From Garcia nutans (Eukaryota; Streptophyta; Magnoliopsida; Malpighiales; Euphorbiaceae): 64,000 nucleotides of DNA. The DNA is taken from the NCBI GenBank assembly GCA_947685225.1, contig CANTUV010000009.1:1178001-1242000 (forward strand), given 5' to 3'. The position numbers and the translations under genes are program-made. Under the pieces are notes generated by a model, which saw nothing but the letters and a program-made list of their open reading frames with translations, was not told the DNA's origin and did not search any database. Below, piece after piece: positions 48,249-60,539 of the stretch. Within the stretch, counting starts at the first letter, position 1, and every line of letters begins with the position of its first letter.

Positions 48249-49318
48249 AGTAGCTAACGAGGTTGGTTCCCAATCTCGTTTCTAAGATTGTCCAAAACTT
48301 ACAAAGCAAGTTGTGGAATTGTAACAACTAGGAAAAATCAGTAAAAATGACAAGCCAAATGTCTTCCTGGAGTCAAACTTGCTAGAGAAGTAAAACCCAA
48401 TAAAGTTGTCTCTTATTTGGTGGATTATGTACGAAGTAGTGTACCACTGAGAAGCTGTTAGCCCCCCTGGAAATTATAATTAACTTTTGAACTTCTTTTT
48501 TCCATTACATATATATATATATATCGCATGTTAAATTTATAAATTTTATAATTAGGTATAAATAGAAAAAAAATTAAATATTTTAAAGTTCAGATATACA
48601 AAAAACCTTATTAGATATAAACCGATTGGATTATGTTAATCAAGAACCGGAGATTGGTCTAAATCTAAGATATTTTAAAAATTAAATATACATAAAATCA
48701 TTCGGAACCATTGAAACGAGTAGAATCATATGAATTGGATCAAATTGAATAAATAAGGTATTGTAAATATTAAGCCATTTTTTAATAGAAAAAATATTAA
48801 AAAAAAGTGACGCATAACCTAATATGAATATTTAGATTATTGAAATTCATGGTAAATTTTAAAATTTTAAGTTCATTTGTTATATTTATTTTATTTAATA
48901 TATGATGATTTTAAATTGATGATGTATATTATTATTATTTTTTAACTTTAATTTTAAAATTTTTATGATTTTTAGATTTTTAGTAAATATATATAAATAA
49001 AATAAAAATATAATATTATTATATTATTAAATTTAAATCAACCCAATTAACCTGGATGAAACATAAACCAATCATCAATTTAGTTTGGTGTTTAATCCAA
49101 TTTTAATAACACTGCTTGTAATTAAACTAACTTATTAGTTTATGCCTTTCTATCTTTGGTTATACTAAATTTTTTTAATTCTTTTTAAATTTTGAATTTC
49201 ACATTTGATTAATATATCGAAAACTATTTGATCTTTATATTGTTATAGATATGCTTGTAAGTTTCTGGTTAAAAATATATTATTTACTTTAAAATTAAGA
49301 TTTTTGAAAAAAAATGAA

Positions 49319-49337
49319 GAAGAGAGAGAGAGAGAGA
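49319..49337. repeat. (AG)n microsatellite
   Basis: An uninterrupted AG/GA run of about 19 bp. Confidence 0.85.
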
Positions 49338-49459
49338 AAAAAAATTTCATACCATGTAAAAAATTAAATATTTTTTATTAATATATTTTGAATTTTTAAT
49401 ACACTAATTAATTTCTCTATTTATAAGAGATTTTGATGATTAATTGCTAGCTAGCTAGA

Positions 49460-50005
49460 TATAGAAATTATACAAGCTCTGTGAGTGTTGGGCCAAATAT
49501 ACAGTGACCATATAAATGGGTTTGGAACCTCATCTCAACACAAAACTAATTGGCTTGTGTTAATGCCCATCTACACCACCTAATATGTCATTGTATTTTA
49601 TTATACTTTTCAGATGTGAGATTCATTTATATTCTCCAACACTCTCCCTCAAGTGCAACTGGGCCTAGCCCAATTGTCACTTGCCAAACATGAATGACAA
49701 TCTACTATTTTTTTTAGATCCATCACAAATTGCTTAGGCCTATTTTCACTGAGGCCCTAAGTTAACAACGGAATTCAGAATCATCTGGCGGTTAGTCCAT
49801 TACCTGGTTAGCTCTAATATCATATATAAATTATACAGGCTCTGCGAATATTGGGCCAAATATACAGTAACCATATAAATGGGATTGAAACCTCATCTCA
49901 ACACAAAACTAATTGACTTGTGTTAAGGCCCAATTTATACTACCTTATATATTATTATATTTTATTATACTTTTCAGATGTGAGATTCATTTATATTCTC
50001 CAACT
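49460..50005 (-). mobile_element. TRIM B, complete
   Basis: Two ~182-bp LTRs (49460-49641 and 49823-50005) flank a ~180-bp interior. The primer-binding-site complement GCTCTAATATCA (49811-49822) abuts the right LTR and the polypurine complement CTCTCCCTCAAG (49642-49653) abuts the left, so it is on the minus strand. Flanking 5-mers CTAGA and CTAAA match at 4 of 5. The interior begins CTCTCCCTCAAGTGCAACTG, nearly the same as in TRIM A, so the two belong to related families. No ORF. Confidence 0.9.
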
Positions 50006-50010
50006 CTAAA

Positions 50011-50970
50011 GCCCAGGGAATGTTTAAATGCAAAATTCTATCCGAGCTAAGTATATGTGAACTCAATCAGTAATAATAGAATAGAATAGCAATTTATGAA
50101 AAATTCTATCAAAATAAGTTGTATATGCACTCAACAGTTTATTATTAGTTGGGTGCATAAACACTCAATCTTATATAAAATTTTTCAGATGAAATAGAAA
50201 AATCTTCTACTTTGTGATTTCAATAGCAAGTGGTGCCTACTAAAACAAAGACAAAGATAAGGTAAAAAAAAAGCTATCGAAATCTCAAAATTAGTTGAAA
50301 GTAAAAGATAAAAGATGAAAAAAGAAAAAAAAAATCAAAAGAAGAAGAGAAGAAAGAAGAAAGAATAAAGAAGAAAAGCTTTATTGATGAGAAAACACAT
50401 AACATATCAAATGATAGCATGTGAGTTGCTTCCTCTTTCATAGCAACGCCAATTTCATTTCTTCTAATTCCTTTTGAATCCTTTTTTGACAATACAAGAC
50501 TCACCAGCCTTCTATTTATTTATTATTATTTTTTAAAAAAAGGTTAAAACAGTGGATGGAGAAAGAATGTTGAAAGGTGAATGGATAGGTAAAAGGAAAA
50601 AAAATATTTTATTTCTTTTTTATTAATTATTAGTATATAAAAATAGACTCATTAATAAATAATATAAATATATCAATAAATTAATAAATATATTTTACTT
50701 TACTCTAGTTTTTATTTTATCTTATTTTTTGCATCTCATTCAAATATAGTGTTAAACTTCCAAACTCCTACAACTTTTTTTTTTGGTCCATAAAAATTCA
50801 TTAAAGGAGAATTTTCACATGATTTTTTTAGCATAATATCATTAAAAAAAGGAAAAAAGTAAAAAAAAAAAAAATCTTGCCAAGAAGAGAAAGAGCTGAA
50901 CTGATTTTCCTGGTTATTTCCTAAATGCCAGAATTGATTGGGTATAAGTGTCAGTGAGGGATCCTTTTCA
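50011..50970. other. Intergenic stretch upstream of thaumatin-like gene 2
   Basis: AT-rich with purine-rich runs near 50310-50370. The minus ORF 50274-50504 is a low-complexity artefact of those runs. Confidence 0.5.
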
Positions 50971-51116
50971 TATATAAATACATAAAACTCACTCTCACGC
51001 TAAATGTGAATTGTGGGGTTAGATGCTCTGTTTCTTTTTTGGATGTGTCCTCTGTTTGTTCTTGCTTTTGGTTATTAATTAACAATAATCAATTGATAAT
51101 AACATTAAGTTTTTTC

Positions 51117-51593
51117 TTTATAAATAGAGGTGTTTTAGAGCTGGTGATTGAGATTCTCCACCACCACCACCAAACCTCACTTACCTTTGCTTCATTCCAT
51201 CCACTCCCTCCCTCTTTCAGAAAAAAATAGACAAAGAAAGAAAGAGAGAGTGGAGACTTATTATAATCTTGAAATTTTCATTTCCTGCTAATTTTGTTAT
51301 GGGTGTTCACCATTTCTTTTCTGTTCTTGTTATCTATCCTTATTCTTCTCCTTCCTCTTTCTTTAATTATCTCTTTTTCTTTACACAATTCCAAGAAATG
51401 TATCGCCATTTCCATGCTCTGTTTCACTGAAGTATACAAAACCAAAACAGAGTCTTGAAATATAAACCAATTCTTGAAAACAAAGAAAGAAAATTTACCA
51501 TATTCGCTTGTTCTTGCACCAGCGAAAAACAGAGTCTTGAAAAGGGTATTGTTTTTCTTGTTCTTAAACTAGCTAAAACAGAGTTTCTTGAAG
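51117..51593 (+). promoter_or_regulatory. Core promoter and long repeat-containing leader of thaumatin-like gene 2
   Basis: TTTATAAATAGAGG at 51117-51130 is the best TATA box; another (TATATAAATA) lies at 50971-50980. The inferred leader is ~440 bp with a GA tract (51235-51252) and three imperfect copies of AAAACAGAGTCTTGAA at 51444-51459, 51526-51541 and 51575-51592, the last ending just before the start codon. Confidence 0.55.
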
Positions 51594-53184
51594 ATGGGTT
51601 CTTCTTCTTCATTCTGCTATTCTTGCAATATATTGCTAAGCTTTACTCTTCTCTCCATTTTCAAAGGTGAATTTTCTTACTTTATTATGAATTGATTCTA
51701 TGATTTTGCAGCCAAAATTAGTTGAAATTTGAAATTAAATTGAATTAATTTCTATATTTTTCAGGTGCTTCAAGTGCTACATTTACACTTGTTAACAAAT
51801 GCGATTACGCAGTATGGCCTGGAATTTTAGGTAGTCCAAAATTAGAGACAACTGGCTTTGAACTTCCCAAAGGCAGCTCTCGTTCTTTTGAAGCTCCGAC
51901 GGGTTGGTCCGGTCGTTTCTGGGGTCGAACTGGCTGCAATTTCGACAATTCCGGCCATGGTTCTTGCTCCACGGCCGACTGTGGTTCCAACCAACTCGAA
52001 TGCAACGGCAATACAGCTACACCGCCTGCTACTTTAGCTGAATTCACACTCGGCTCCGGCACACAAGATTTCTACGACGTTAGCCTCGTCGACGGCTATA
52101 ATTTACCGATGTTAGTCGAAGTAAATGGAGGCTCCGGTCACTGCGAGTCGACAGGCTGCGTGACTGATCTTAATCGGAAGTGTCCAAATGAACTCAAAGT
52201 TGAAGGCGGCGCAGCTTGCCGGAGCGCTTGTGATGCGTTTGGAAATCCGGAATACTGTTGTAGCGGTGCGTATAATTCACCATCGACTTGTAAACCGTCC
52301 ACGTATTCAGAGATGTTTAAAAGCGCATGTCCAAAATCTTATAGTTATGCTTTTGATGATGCTTCAAGTACTTTTACCTGTACGGGTGCTGATTACACCA
52401 TCACATTTTGCCCTAATATGCCCAGGTAAAAAGTTAATTCATGCTAATGTTAAAAATTGCAATTTACCCTTAAGAGTGATATCTATGAGACAGTAAAAGT
52501 CACTTTCTTTTTTTTTTTTTTTTTTTTGCCCTTTTTTTAATTAGAGGAATGGTGGTCGAATTCTGAGTTTAGAACATCTTTAAAATTTGAGAAGAAGATT
52601 TTTTCTCTTTTTTTTTTTCGAAAATAAAGATTTTTTCTCTTAATGAATCTACTTTATGTGAATCTAGAAATAACAATTTTTTATAATTAATTGGTATTAT
52701 TTGTTATAAATTAAAAATAAATCAATTTCATTTTTCCCAATTTAGTTATCAAATTTAATTTGATAACTAAATTGGGAAAAAATGAATGTTAACATTAATT
52801 GGTATTATTTGTTATAAATTAAAAATAAATCAATTTCATTTTTTCCCAATTTAGTTATCAAATTTAAAAATATAATTTTGATGTATAAACTGTTTATTAT
52901 ATAATAGTATTTGATTTTGAATTAAAATATATTGTGGGTGTAGTCTAAAATCTGCAAGAGATTCATCTCCAAAGACTTCGGAGACAAATGATGGAGGGTC
53001 GACGGAATCAGGGGCATCACAGGCGACCGGAGCAGCAGTACAAGAGGCAGAATTGGCAAGTTCATGGCTAGCAAGTTTAGCTACAGGAGATTCAACAAGA
53101 AGCAATAGTCTTTCACTTGTACAAATTGCATTTGTTTTAGTAGTCATAACTCTCATTCATTGCTACAATGATATTCAATCATAG
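51594..53184 (+). CDS. Thaumatin-like protein 2 (PR-5 family) with long C-terminal tail
   Basis: A paralogue of the gene at 24227. Exons 51594-51666, 51765-52425 and 52944-53184 give 975 nt and 324 residues, with intron phases identical to gene 1 (1 and 2). A signal peptide covers about 1-25. The mature domain starts S-A-T-F-T-L-V-N-K-C, and the thaumatin signature G-x-G-x-C-x-T-A-D-C-x6-C is at 88-104. The cleft-region blocks L-A-E-F-T and F-Y-D-V-S-L-V-D-G-Y are intact. Exon 3 starts S-L-K-S-A as in gene 1, then carries a ~50-residue Ser/Thr/Ala/Glu spacer and a hydrophobic segment (V-Q-I-A-F-V-L-V-V-I-T-L-I) before a short polar end, so a GPI anchor or membrane span is likely. Exon 2 has no internal ATG before 52109, so a plain ORF search sees only its second half. 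Confidence 0.93.
52685..52866. repeat. Direct repeats flanking a near-perfect palindrome in intron 2
   Basis: A ~72-bp sequence at 52685-52756 recurs at 52794-52866. Directly after the first copy its last 25 bp (52731-52755, TTTTTCCCAATTTAG...) are repeated in inverted form at 52757-52781 with one base between, giving a 25-bp perfect stem. Confidence 0.92.
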
Positions 53185-53799
53185 CCTAGTGTGTCTCTCT
53201 CAGAATGTTTGCTTTTGTCAACTGGCAAACATTGAAAGAAAGAAAAAGGAAAGAAAGTGAGAGAGAAGGAATCAATAAAATTGGACTAATCAATCACATT
53301 TGTAAGAGGGCTATAATTCCAAATAATGCATATTTAATGTTTAACACATCATAGTATTTAATATGTAAAGCATATTAATTATTCTAGAAATATAATTTTT
53401 TTTTAATTTTATTTTTGTCTTTGCATATATATATATATATATTCCATGGACTTTGAAAGTTAGCTAAAGCAAAAGAATCATTCAAGAAAGTGAAAAAAAA
53501 AAAAAAAGAAGAAGAAAGAAAACAAAGTACTTGAGGTTATTTTCATTTAGATGATTATTTAAAAACAAAAGTATAAACTTTGATGTAACTAATTATACAG
53601 TTGATGTGGAAGGCCACTTTGAAGGAATCCTAAGCTTTGAGTTTTTTATGTGTAAAAGTTTATTTTATACTTAAAACGTAAAATGACCTAAATTATTTAA
53701 TTCTTCACACGATTTAATAACAATTTGCTATATGGCTTCACATTTCCTTTTTGCTTTTAGCTTGTTTTGCAAGAAAAGAAAGTACCAATTCTTTTTTTC

Positions 53800-54615
53800 G
53801 TTTTTTTGAGCAATATGAATAAGAGATTTCATTAACTAAAAGCATTTTAAAAAACCTTGAGCTTCCAAACTACCTTCATACCTCTATAAGTTTAAAGCCA
53901 AATATTGAAAACCCCTTATAATATAACAGCCAAACACAAAAATTAGGGCCTACAAATTGAACAAGAGCAGCCGTCTTGTACCAAATCTCTAACGGGATAA
54001 ACATAACCTGATAGAAGATTAGAGGCTATTTAGCCCTAAAGTAGTCCCAAACAACCTCAAATAACAAAAAAGCGAAGAAATGAGGGAATAAAATGTCAAT
54101 ACAACCTAACCTGGGACAAAAGATAGGATAGTTAATAAGGCAGCGAAAGTGAGCCGAAAGGAGGAGGTGTTTAACTCCACTAATTGGTGAAAAAACTAGA
54201 GCATTGACTAAGGATGAATCTCTAAGGTTAGACAAGAAAGTATAATAGCTTGTGAAATCACAGGAGTAGATTGATATTCTTCTGAAAACAAAATAACCAT
54301 CAAAAAGAGGCTTGAATCTTTAACAAACTCCACAAGGGAAGCCTTCACCATCACTCCACCACTAGGGAGAGGCTTTTAAAACACTAGCATTTATCATGGG
54401 TGCCAATAAAAGACCACTTAGGGCTGAATCTAGAAGAAAAAATACTCAAAAATAAAGATCCTAACAGAAACTATAAGAAAAAAAATACGAATTTATGACT
54501 GTTGCTAGCTTGATGGCCAACAGAAGCCGCTTTAGATTTAAGAGAGAAGAGTGACAGTCTTTGTGGAGTGAAAAGAACTTTAGATAGAAGGGAGCAAGAG
54601 AGAGATATTAAAAAA
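53800..54615 (-). mobile_element. LINE-derived element, minus strand
   Basis: On the minus strand the 3' end reads GCTTTTAGTTAATGAAATCT...TTGCTCAAAAAAA at about 53852-53808, the same style as the 3' ends at 18100 and 38200. The body to about 54615 is pyrimidine-rich. No RT or endonuclease is recognisable, and the ORF at 54026-54235 is unassigned. Confidence 0.5.
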
Positions 54616-54621
54616 GAACGA

Positions 54622-54891
54622 CTCTATCTAGTGAAATTGTGACTTTTATAAAAAAAAAATTATCTCATTAAATCTGTCACTTTATGTAATTAAAAAAAAT
54701 TAATTAGATTTTTTTAATTATATATTTGTTATTAATTAATAAAGTAAGAGTATGACAATTTTAATATTAATAATTTAATGGATAGTATTTTAATTTATTT
54801 AAAATAATTTTATATAATATTTAAAAATTTTAATAATTTTTTAATATGGGTATATGAACTAAAAGCGATAATTTTATTGAAATAGAGATAG
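54622..54891. mobile_element. Stowaway-like MITE, family 2 copy 2
   Basis: Related to 32775-33050 across its interior (ATTAAAAAAAATTAATTAGA block, then the ATGAACTAAAAGCGA end). Left end CTCTATCTAGTGAAATTG; right end complement CTATCTCTATTTCAAT, followed by TA. Confidence 0.6.
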
Positions 54892-56784
54892 TAAATTAAT
54901 AAAAGGAATTAATAGTAAAATTACAGTAAATATGAATATAGGAATGTGGGAAATTAATGTTGGATATCTCTTTTTAATTATGATTATTAAAATTGATATT
55001 AAAACTTAAAGTGTTTAATAAATTATGTTATTAGAGAAACCAATTTTGCTTTTGATTATCTACCTTATTTTACCTATAATATTGAACCTGGGATTCATGA
55101 TCTTCTATGTCCTCTAGAAGGAACATCTCAATAGTTATTTTATGATTTAATATATACTAGTACTGTTTATATTCAGCAGTTTGTCTTTTTTGTGAGTTTT
55201 GTGCACCTTAATGTATCAAAAAGAAGAAGAAGAAATTGAAAGTAAAAAAAAAAAAGCAAAATAGATGAAAAAAGAATACACATTTACAATAAATTTAATA
55301 GGCAATGAGAGTATCAAACAATATTTTAATTAATTTTTTTATCTTAACTTTTTAATTAAATCATAGATAATTAAGAAATTTTTCTAATTTATGAACCTTT
55401 TAATAAAAACATAAATTATTCATTTTTAATCAAATTTTATTAAAAATTATGATTAAAGTGTTTTTAATGATTATTTTTTAAAAAAATGAGATGAATAATA
55501 TATCAAATCATACTGTAGTTGCAAAAAGCTCTTTCTATGTGCAATAAATTAGCTTTATTAATCAGACTCAAATTTTCAAGAAAGGTTTATTAATGGAAAA
55601 ATTTTCAGATAATGCATAATATATTAATAATCTTTTGATATATATATATATATATATATATATATTCCTGCCTTTTTTACACAGGCTGATTTTGGCAAAT
55701 TCAATTGTGACAGTTAGTGCCTAACTATATGAAGATATTTTATATAAAGTCTTGAGATTTTTATTTGGAAAAAATAAAAATATAATATTTATGTGAAAGC
55801 AAATCGACATTTAGATTTGAGTTGAACAACAATGATTACCTTCTTCAATTATTTGTCAAGATTAATCAATTGCAGTTCATCGTGGCATTTCAATAATTAA
55901 AAATAAACCACGCCAAAATTTATTATAAAATTAAGAGTGTATTTATTTATAGGAAATAATTTTTTTACTTTTGTAGAAAATTTAAAAAATATCTTCATTT
56001 AATAAAAATAATAAATTATTTTTTAAAGCTGGTATGAAAATTTTATTTTATTATATTAGAAAATTTAACTCTATTTATAAAAAAAATTTAAAAATTTAAA
56101 AAATAATTTTAAGATGTTTTTCAAAATTTTCTTTAAGTTAGAAAATTGAAAACTATTTTCTATTTTTTTTAACGCAAAATAAAGTCTCATTAATAAATTA
56201 AAAAATATACGTATAAGGCATAAATAAAATTATATAATTTTAAAATACATAAGATATACCTAACTAATGAAGTCACCAAATATTTTAAATTTTTTTTATG
56301 CAAACAGTGGATAATGATGACATGCCACGGGTAATGACTTTCAGTGTGATACTTATTCCATCTGCCATTTGTTATCTTCCATACGAAAAAAAAACCTCCA
56401 TAGAGAAAAATAAATAATCTTCATTAAAAAAAGACAAATAACTTCTGTTAGAGAAAGAAATAACTTTTAAGTAAATAAAAATAAAAATTTATAATAAAAA
56501 TTTAAATTTTATTTAATTTTATTATAATAAAATAAAAAAACAAAAAAATAAGACAAAACTGTTAAATTTTAGATATATATATAAATTTAAAAATTATTTT
56601 GAAAATAAACTATACAAATAAATAGGTAAAACTAAAAAAATAATATTAAAATTTAATAATAGATTATAAATAAATATGGATGAGACTGTCGTCTGTTAAT
56701 GAATTGACGGCAGCTCTACTATAAAATATAAAAGAAGAAAAATCTATAAAAATTAAGAGAAAAGTGAGGTGGCTAGGATTCTTT

Positions 56785-57035
56785 TTAAATATTTTTTTTG
56801 TATTTTATATTTTATATTTATATATATATATTTTTAAAATAAATGAAAAAATATTAAGGTAAATTTTTTATGCATAATATATATAAATGAAGAGTTTTAT
56901 GCAAAAATATTTTTCATTATATTTTATTTTTTTTGTATTTTATATTGTATATATATATATATATATTAAAATAAAAAAAATATTAAGGTAATATTTTTTT
57001 ATGCATAATATATATAAATGAAGAGTTTTAACAAT
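56785..57035. repeat. Tandem repeat, two ~140-bp units plus a partial third
   Basis: Both units run from TTTTTTTTGTATTTTATATT through AAATATTAAGGTAA to ATATATAAATGAAGAGTTTT. A fragment GAGTTTTATGCAAAAATATT recurs again at about 57091-57120. Confidence 0.8.
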
Positions 57036-58148
57036 ATTGGGTTAAATGCATATTTATGATCATAGGGTTAAAATTTCATTTTTATATAAAATGCCGAGTT
57101 TTATGCAAAAATATTTTTCATTTTAAATACAAAATGAAAAGCTAAATATTTGTTTTAATTTCTAAATTATTTATTTACATACATACATACATATAATATA
57201 TTTTTAGTTAAAGTTTTTAAAAATATTTTTAAAAATTTTTAGAAACTTAAAAAAAAAACATATCATGTAATATTCTCAATAATTGATTGATTTATACTAA
57301 AGTCTAATTTAATTTACTATACTCATATCTTTTATTTTTTATTTTTTTTTATGCAGCATTATATATATGTGTGTGTGTATATATATTTGTCAATAAATAA
57401 ATTGAAATTGATATGATACAAACCAACCGCTCATTGGTGATTATTCATTATTTATGATAAGAGAATGAAGAAATGAAGAACAACATTTGCTTGTCATTTT
57501 ATCGAATAAAAATAACAACTTAGTACTAAGAAAACGATGGATCCTCAAGTTAGTGTGCAATCAATTTAATTATTATATATATCTAATAATAAATGCATTA
57601 ACATATGCATTTAATTCATTTTTCAGATTTTATTTTTTTATTGGTACGTGTTGCTATCTATTTATTTCTTTGTAAGATTATTGAAAGAAATAAAAATTAT
57701 AAAATCAAAATCTTAATATTAAAAAATAATGAATTATTTGTGTTTTAATATGGTAGTTTTACATTCTATTCTTAATTTATTGTAAAAATTCACACTATCA
57801 TTGATTTTTTCTTTTTGAAATTTTTAGATTTTATAAAAAATATAAAAGTTAATATTCAGTTTTTTTTTAAAAACCTCTAATAATATAACGTAAAAAGAAA
57901 AAGAATTTACCATTAGACTAATAATATAATTAAAATTTAACTTATTATGAATTTATCTGATTATCATAAGTTTATTATATTTTTTATAAAATGACTAAAA
58001 AATAAAATTTTGAAAAATTTAATAAGGGTTGTATTTTTTTTAAAATTTTAATGTAGTTTCTTTTTTCAAAAAATAAATTTATTTTTTTTTTATTTTTTTA
58101 TATTATAAAACAGACACTCAACAAATGAAAAATTCTATCATGAATCCT

Positions 58149-58180
<32 letters not shown>
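58149..58180. repeat. (AC)10-(AT)6 compound microsatellite
   Basis: An uninterrupted AC run followed directly by an AT run. Confidence 0.9.
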
Positions 58181-58526
58181 CCAACATATGAAAACTAAGT
58201 AAATATAATTATTTTTTCTATTATCTTTCTTTCTTATTAATGGATGGATGCACATTTACTATATCAAGAATAGAATTTTCCTCCACAATAACATAACGAT
58301 ATATGACTGAATTAATGTCACATACTTACTTGACATTGATTGATATATTTCAAAGGATTTCCACCACAGATAAATAAAATTAAGTTATTCATAAGCAATT
58401 TTAGCATGAGAGATGGGCCAATGTTGGAAAATTTAGCATTGGTATTATTTTAGAGAAGGAAATAGTAAAGAAGCCAATATAAGTATGATCCAAATTGCCG
58501 CAATTTATAAATGAAAAAATTACACT

Positions 58527-58770
58527 CTCCATCATATTTTTTAATTTTTTTAAAATATTATATATTTTAAGTATATCTCTGACATACTAAATATATATTT
58601 AATATATATCTTTAAAAATAAAATATTCCTTTAATATATTAAATATATACTAAAAATATACTCCTCAATTTTGAAATTAAAAGTTAAAAAATATATATAT
58701 TTTTAAAATTAAAATTAAAAAAGAGATATTTTTGAAAATACTTTTATTTTTTAGAGTATTTTTTAAAAAA
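58527..58770. repeat. Dispersed repeat, copy 2
   Basis: Matches 31721-31975 over its length, from ACACTCTCCATCATATTTTT to ACTTTTATTTTTTAGAGTAT. Confidence 0.7.
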
Positions 58771-60539
58771 ATCCCTTTATAATATATATTATGGAGCCAT
58801 CGATGATTGATGAGGAGATTGAGATGAGAGGTGATAATATGGCTAACAACTTGTGTGGTGGAAACCACTCAAAATATAAACGAAGGAAACAAACCCACTT
58901 TTGTTTCTCTTTAAAGATAAGAGAAGATTGTATTTCATTTTCAGTGGATGTTATGCTTTGCATTTTCACATTTGCCTTTATTTTCTACCTTTTTCAACAT
59001 TAACACATCATATAATTCAAAGAATTTGATAAATTGGAAAGTGTACTTGCTTCCTATTTTGCTCATTAAAGCTTTAATACAAAAATTCTCTCCATAGGTA
59101 AGATAAAATAGAAAGGGTCTATTCTCTTTTAACCTTCAAGCCTACTTATGAAACACCTTCAAAACCTGAGAGTTAATGTTTTATTCTCTTAATAAGCCTG
59201 CAACTCCTAAGTTGTAAAAAACTAGATGGTCAGAAAAAAAGAAGTTTTAATTCAAAAGCGAGATAAAAATAATACATTTAATTACTTTACACTTGCAAAT
59301 TTTACCATAGATTCAAGTCCGAATATTTACCTGTAATCCTAACCAATAATCATAAAGAGATGATAAAAGCACACCAAAACATTACTTAATGGTAAGTGTA
59401 TATTTTTATGAATAATAGATTTAAAATCGATTTCTTTCTTACTAAACTGTATTAAATGTCTAAAAAAAAGAAAGAAAGAAAGAGATGATAAAAAGGATGG
59501 ACATGCAAAGCAAGTCTGACATGGAAACAGAGAGTTAGTAGATAAGGAATTCATCAGTTCATGAAGAAGCATTTTCAAGTCATTGTCCAGACAAAAAAAG
59601 GCTGAAGAAAACTGAAGTCAAACTTATTAGCAGTTCTCAAGCAACCAAGAAATATAATCCATGGAGTTTCTAATAAAGAAAGCAAACGCTGGTTAAAATT
59701 ATTTTCATTTTTCAGATGTCAATATCCTTAATAGCAAAAGCATTACGAATCGAACCCATAATCAATATTGGTTTGCTATGCTTCTATTACCTAAATCTCC
59801 ACCTCCCAAACCGACACAAATGTGAGGAAAGCAGATGTTGCTTCCCAGAAATACCAGCAAACAGAGTTTCACATCCAGAGCATACAATAATTCAAGCCAA
59901 AGCATGTTCTTTTTTTTTTTTATTCTTCGCAGACAAAGCATGTTCATTTTTGCTACACGAGCAAAATAGCAAAATTTCCCTCCCTCCAATAAAAGTTAGT
60001 TTATTTGATCCACAGAGCATCAGTAGCTTTTTGACAATGTTCTCAATCATCCTTTACGTAGAGAGTCTTTGTTTACTCATGGACGGCTATATCTAAATGC
60101 TTTTAAGCAACTTAGATGCTTAAATGAAAGATAAGGAATCTCCTTTCAAAAGCCTCATGGACCTATTACGCTAATAAGTTCAAAAAGAAATCATAATAAA
60201 TTAAAATAACAAAAAGAAAGCATCAGCAAGCTTTCTTTTCAATTTCCAAATCATAAACCAACATGGGGGCCTACAAGATGTGGTGAGGAATGCAATTTCA
60301 GTAATCTCGGGACTCACCAAGAGACTAGAAAAGAATATAGCTAAGTAGGCAAGTTAATTCTTGCCTACCACAAAGAATTGGTTCGCCCCGCCCAAGCATG
60401 CCATTTTGGGTCAACCAACCATGGAAAGTTCCTCAGGGAAATGAATATCATGCATAACATATTTACAGATTGTGAATGAAATATAGGCTCTAATCATGTT
60501 CACAATATAAATATATATATATATATAGGCTCTAAAAGT
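58771..60539. other. Intergenic region and 3' flank of the methyltransferase gene
   Basis: ORFs in 58763-60096 on both strands have no domain or conserved pattern. A 9-bp perfect inverted repeat GTAGGCAAG/CTTGCCTAC with a 6-base loop lies at 60345-60368 in the probable 3' flank. On the minus strand the 3' UTR of the methyltransferase gene should start at 60539. Confidence 0.5.

Larger units (their letters stand above)
54892..58526. other. AT-rich stretch without a gene
   Basis: Includes (AT)n near 55641-55665, a ~140-bp tandem repeat at 56785-57035, a (CATA)n run near 57178-57194 and an (AC)n-(AT)n compound microsatellite at 58149-58180. No coding or RNA gene was recognised. Confidence 0.5.

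Noticed and set aside
52851..53156. Minus-strand ORF of 101 codons
   Set aside because: It is antisense to exon 3 of thaumatin-like gene 2, whose plus-strand frame continues the family structure.
58677..60096. Several ORFs of 60-126 codons on both strands
   Set aside because: No domains, no consistent codon pattern and mutual overlap.
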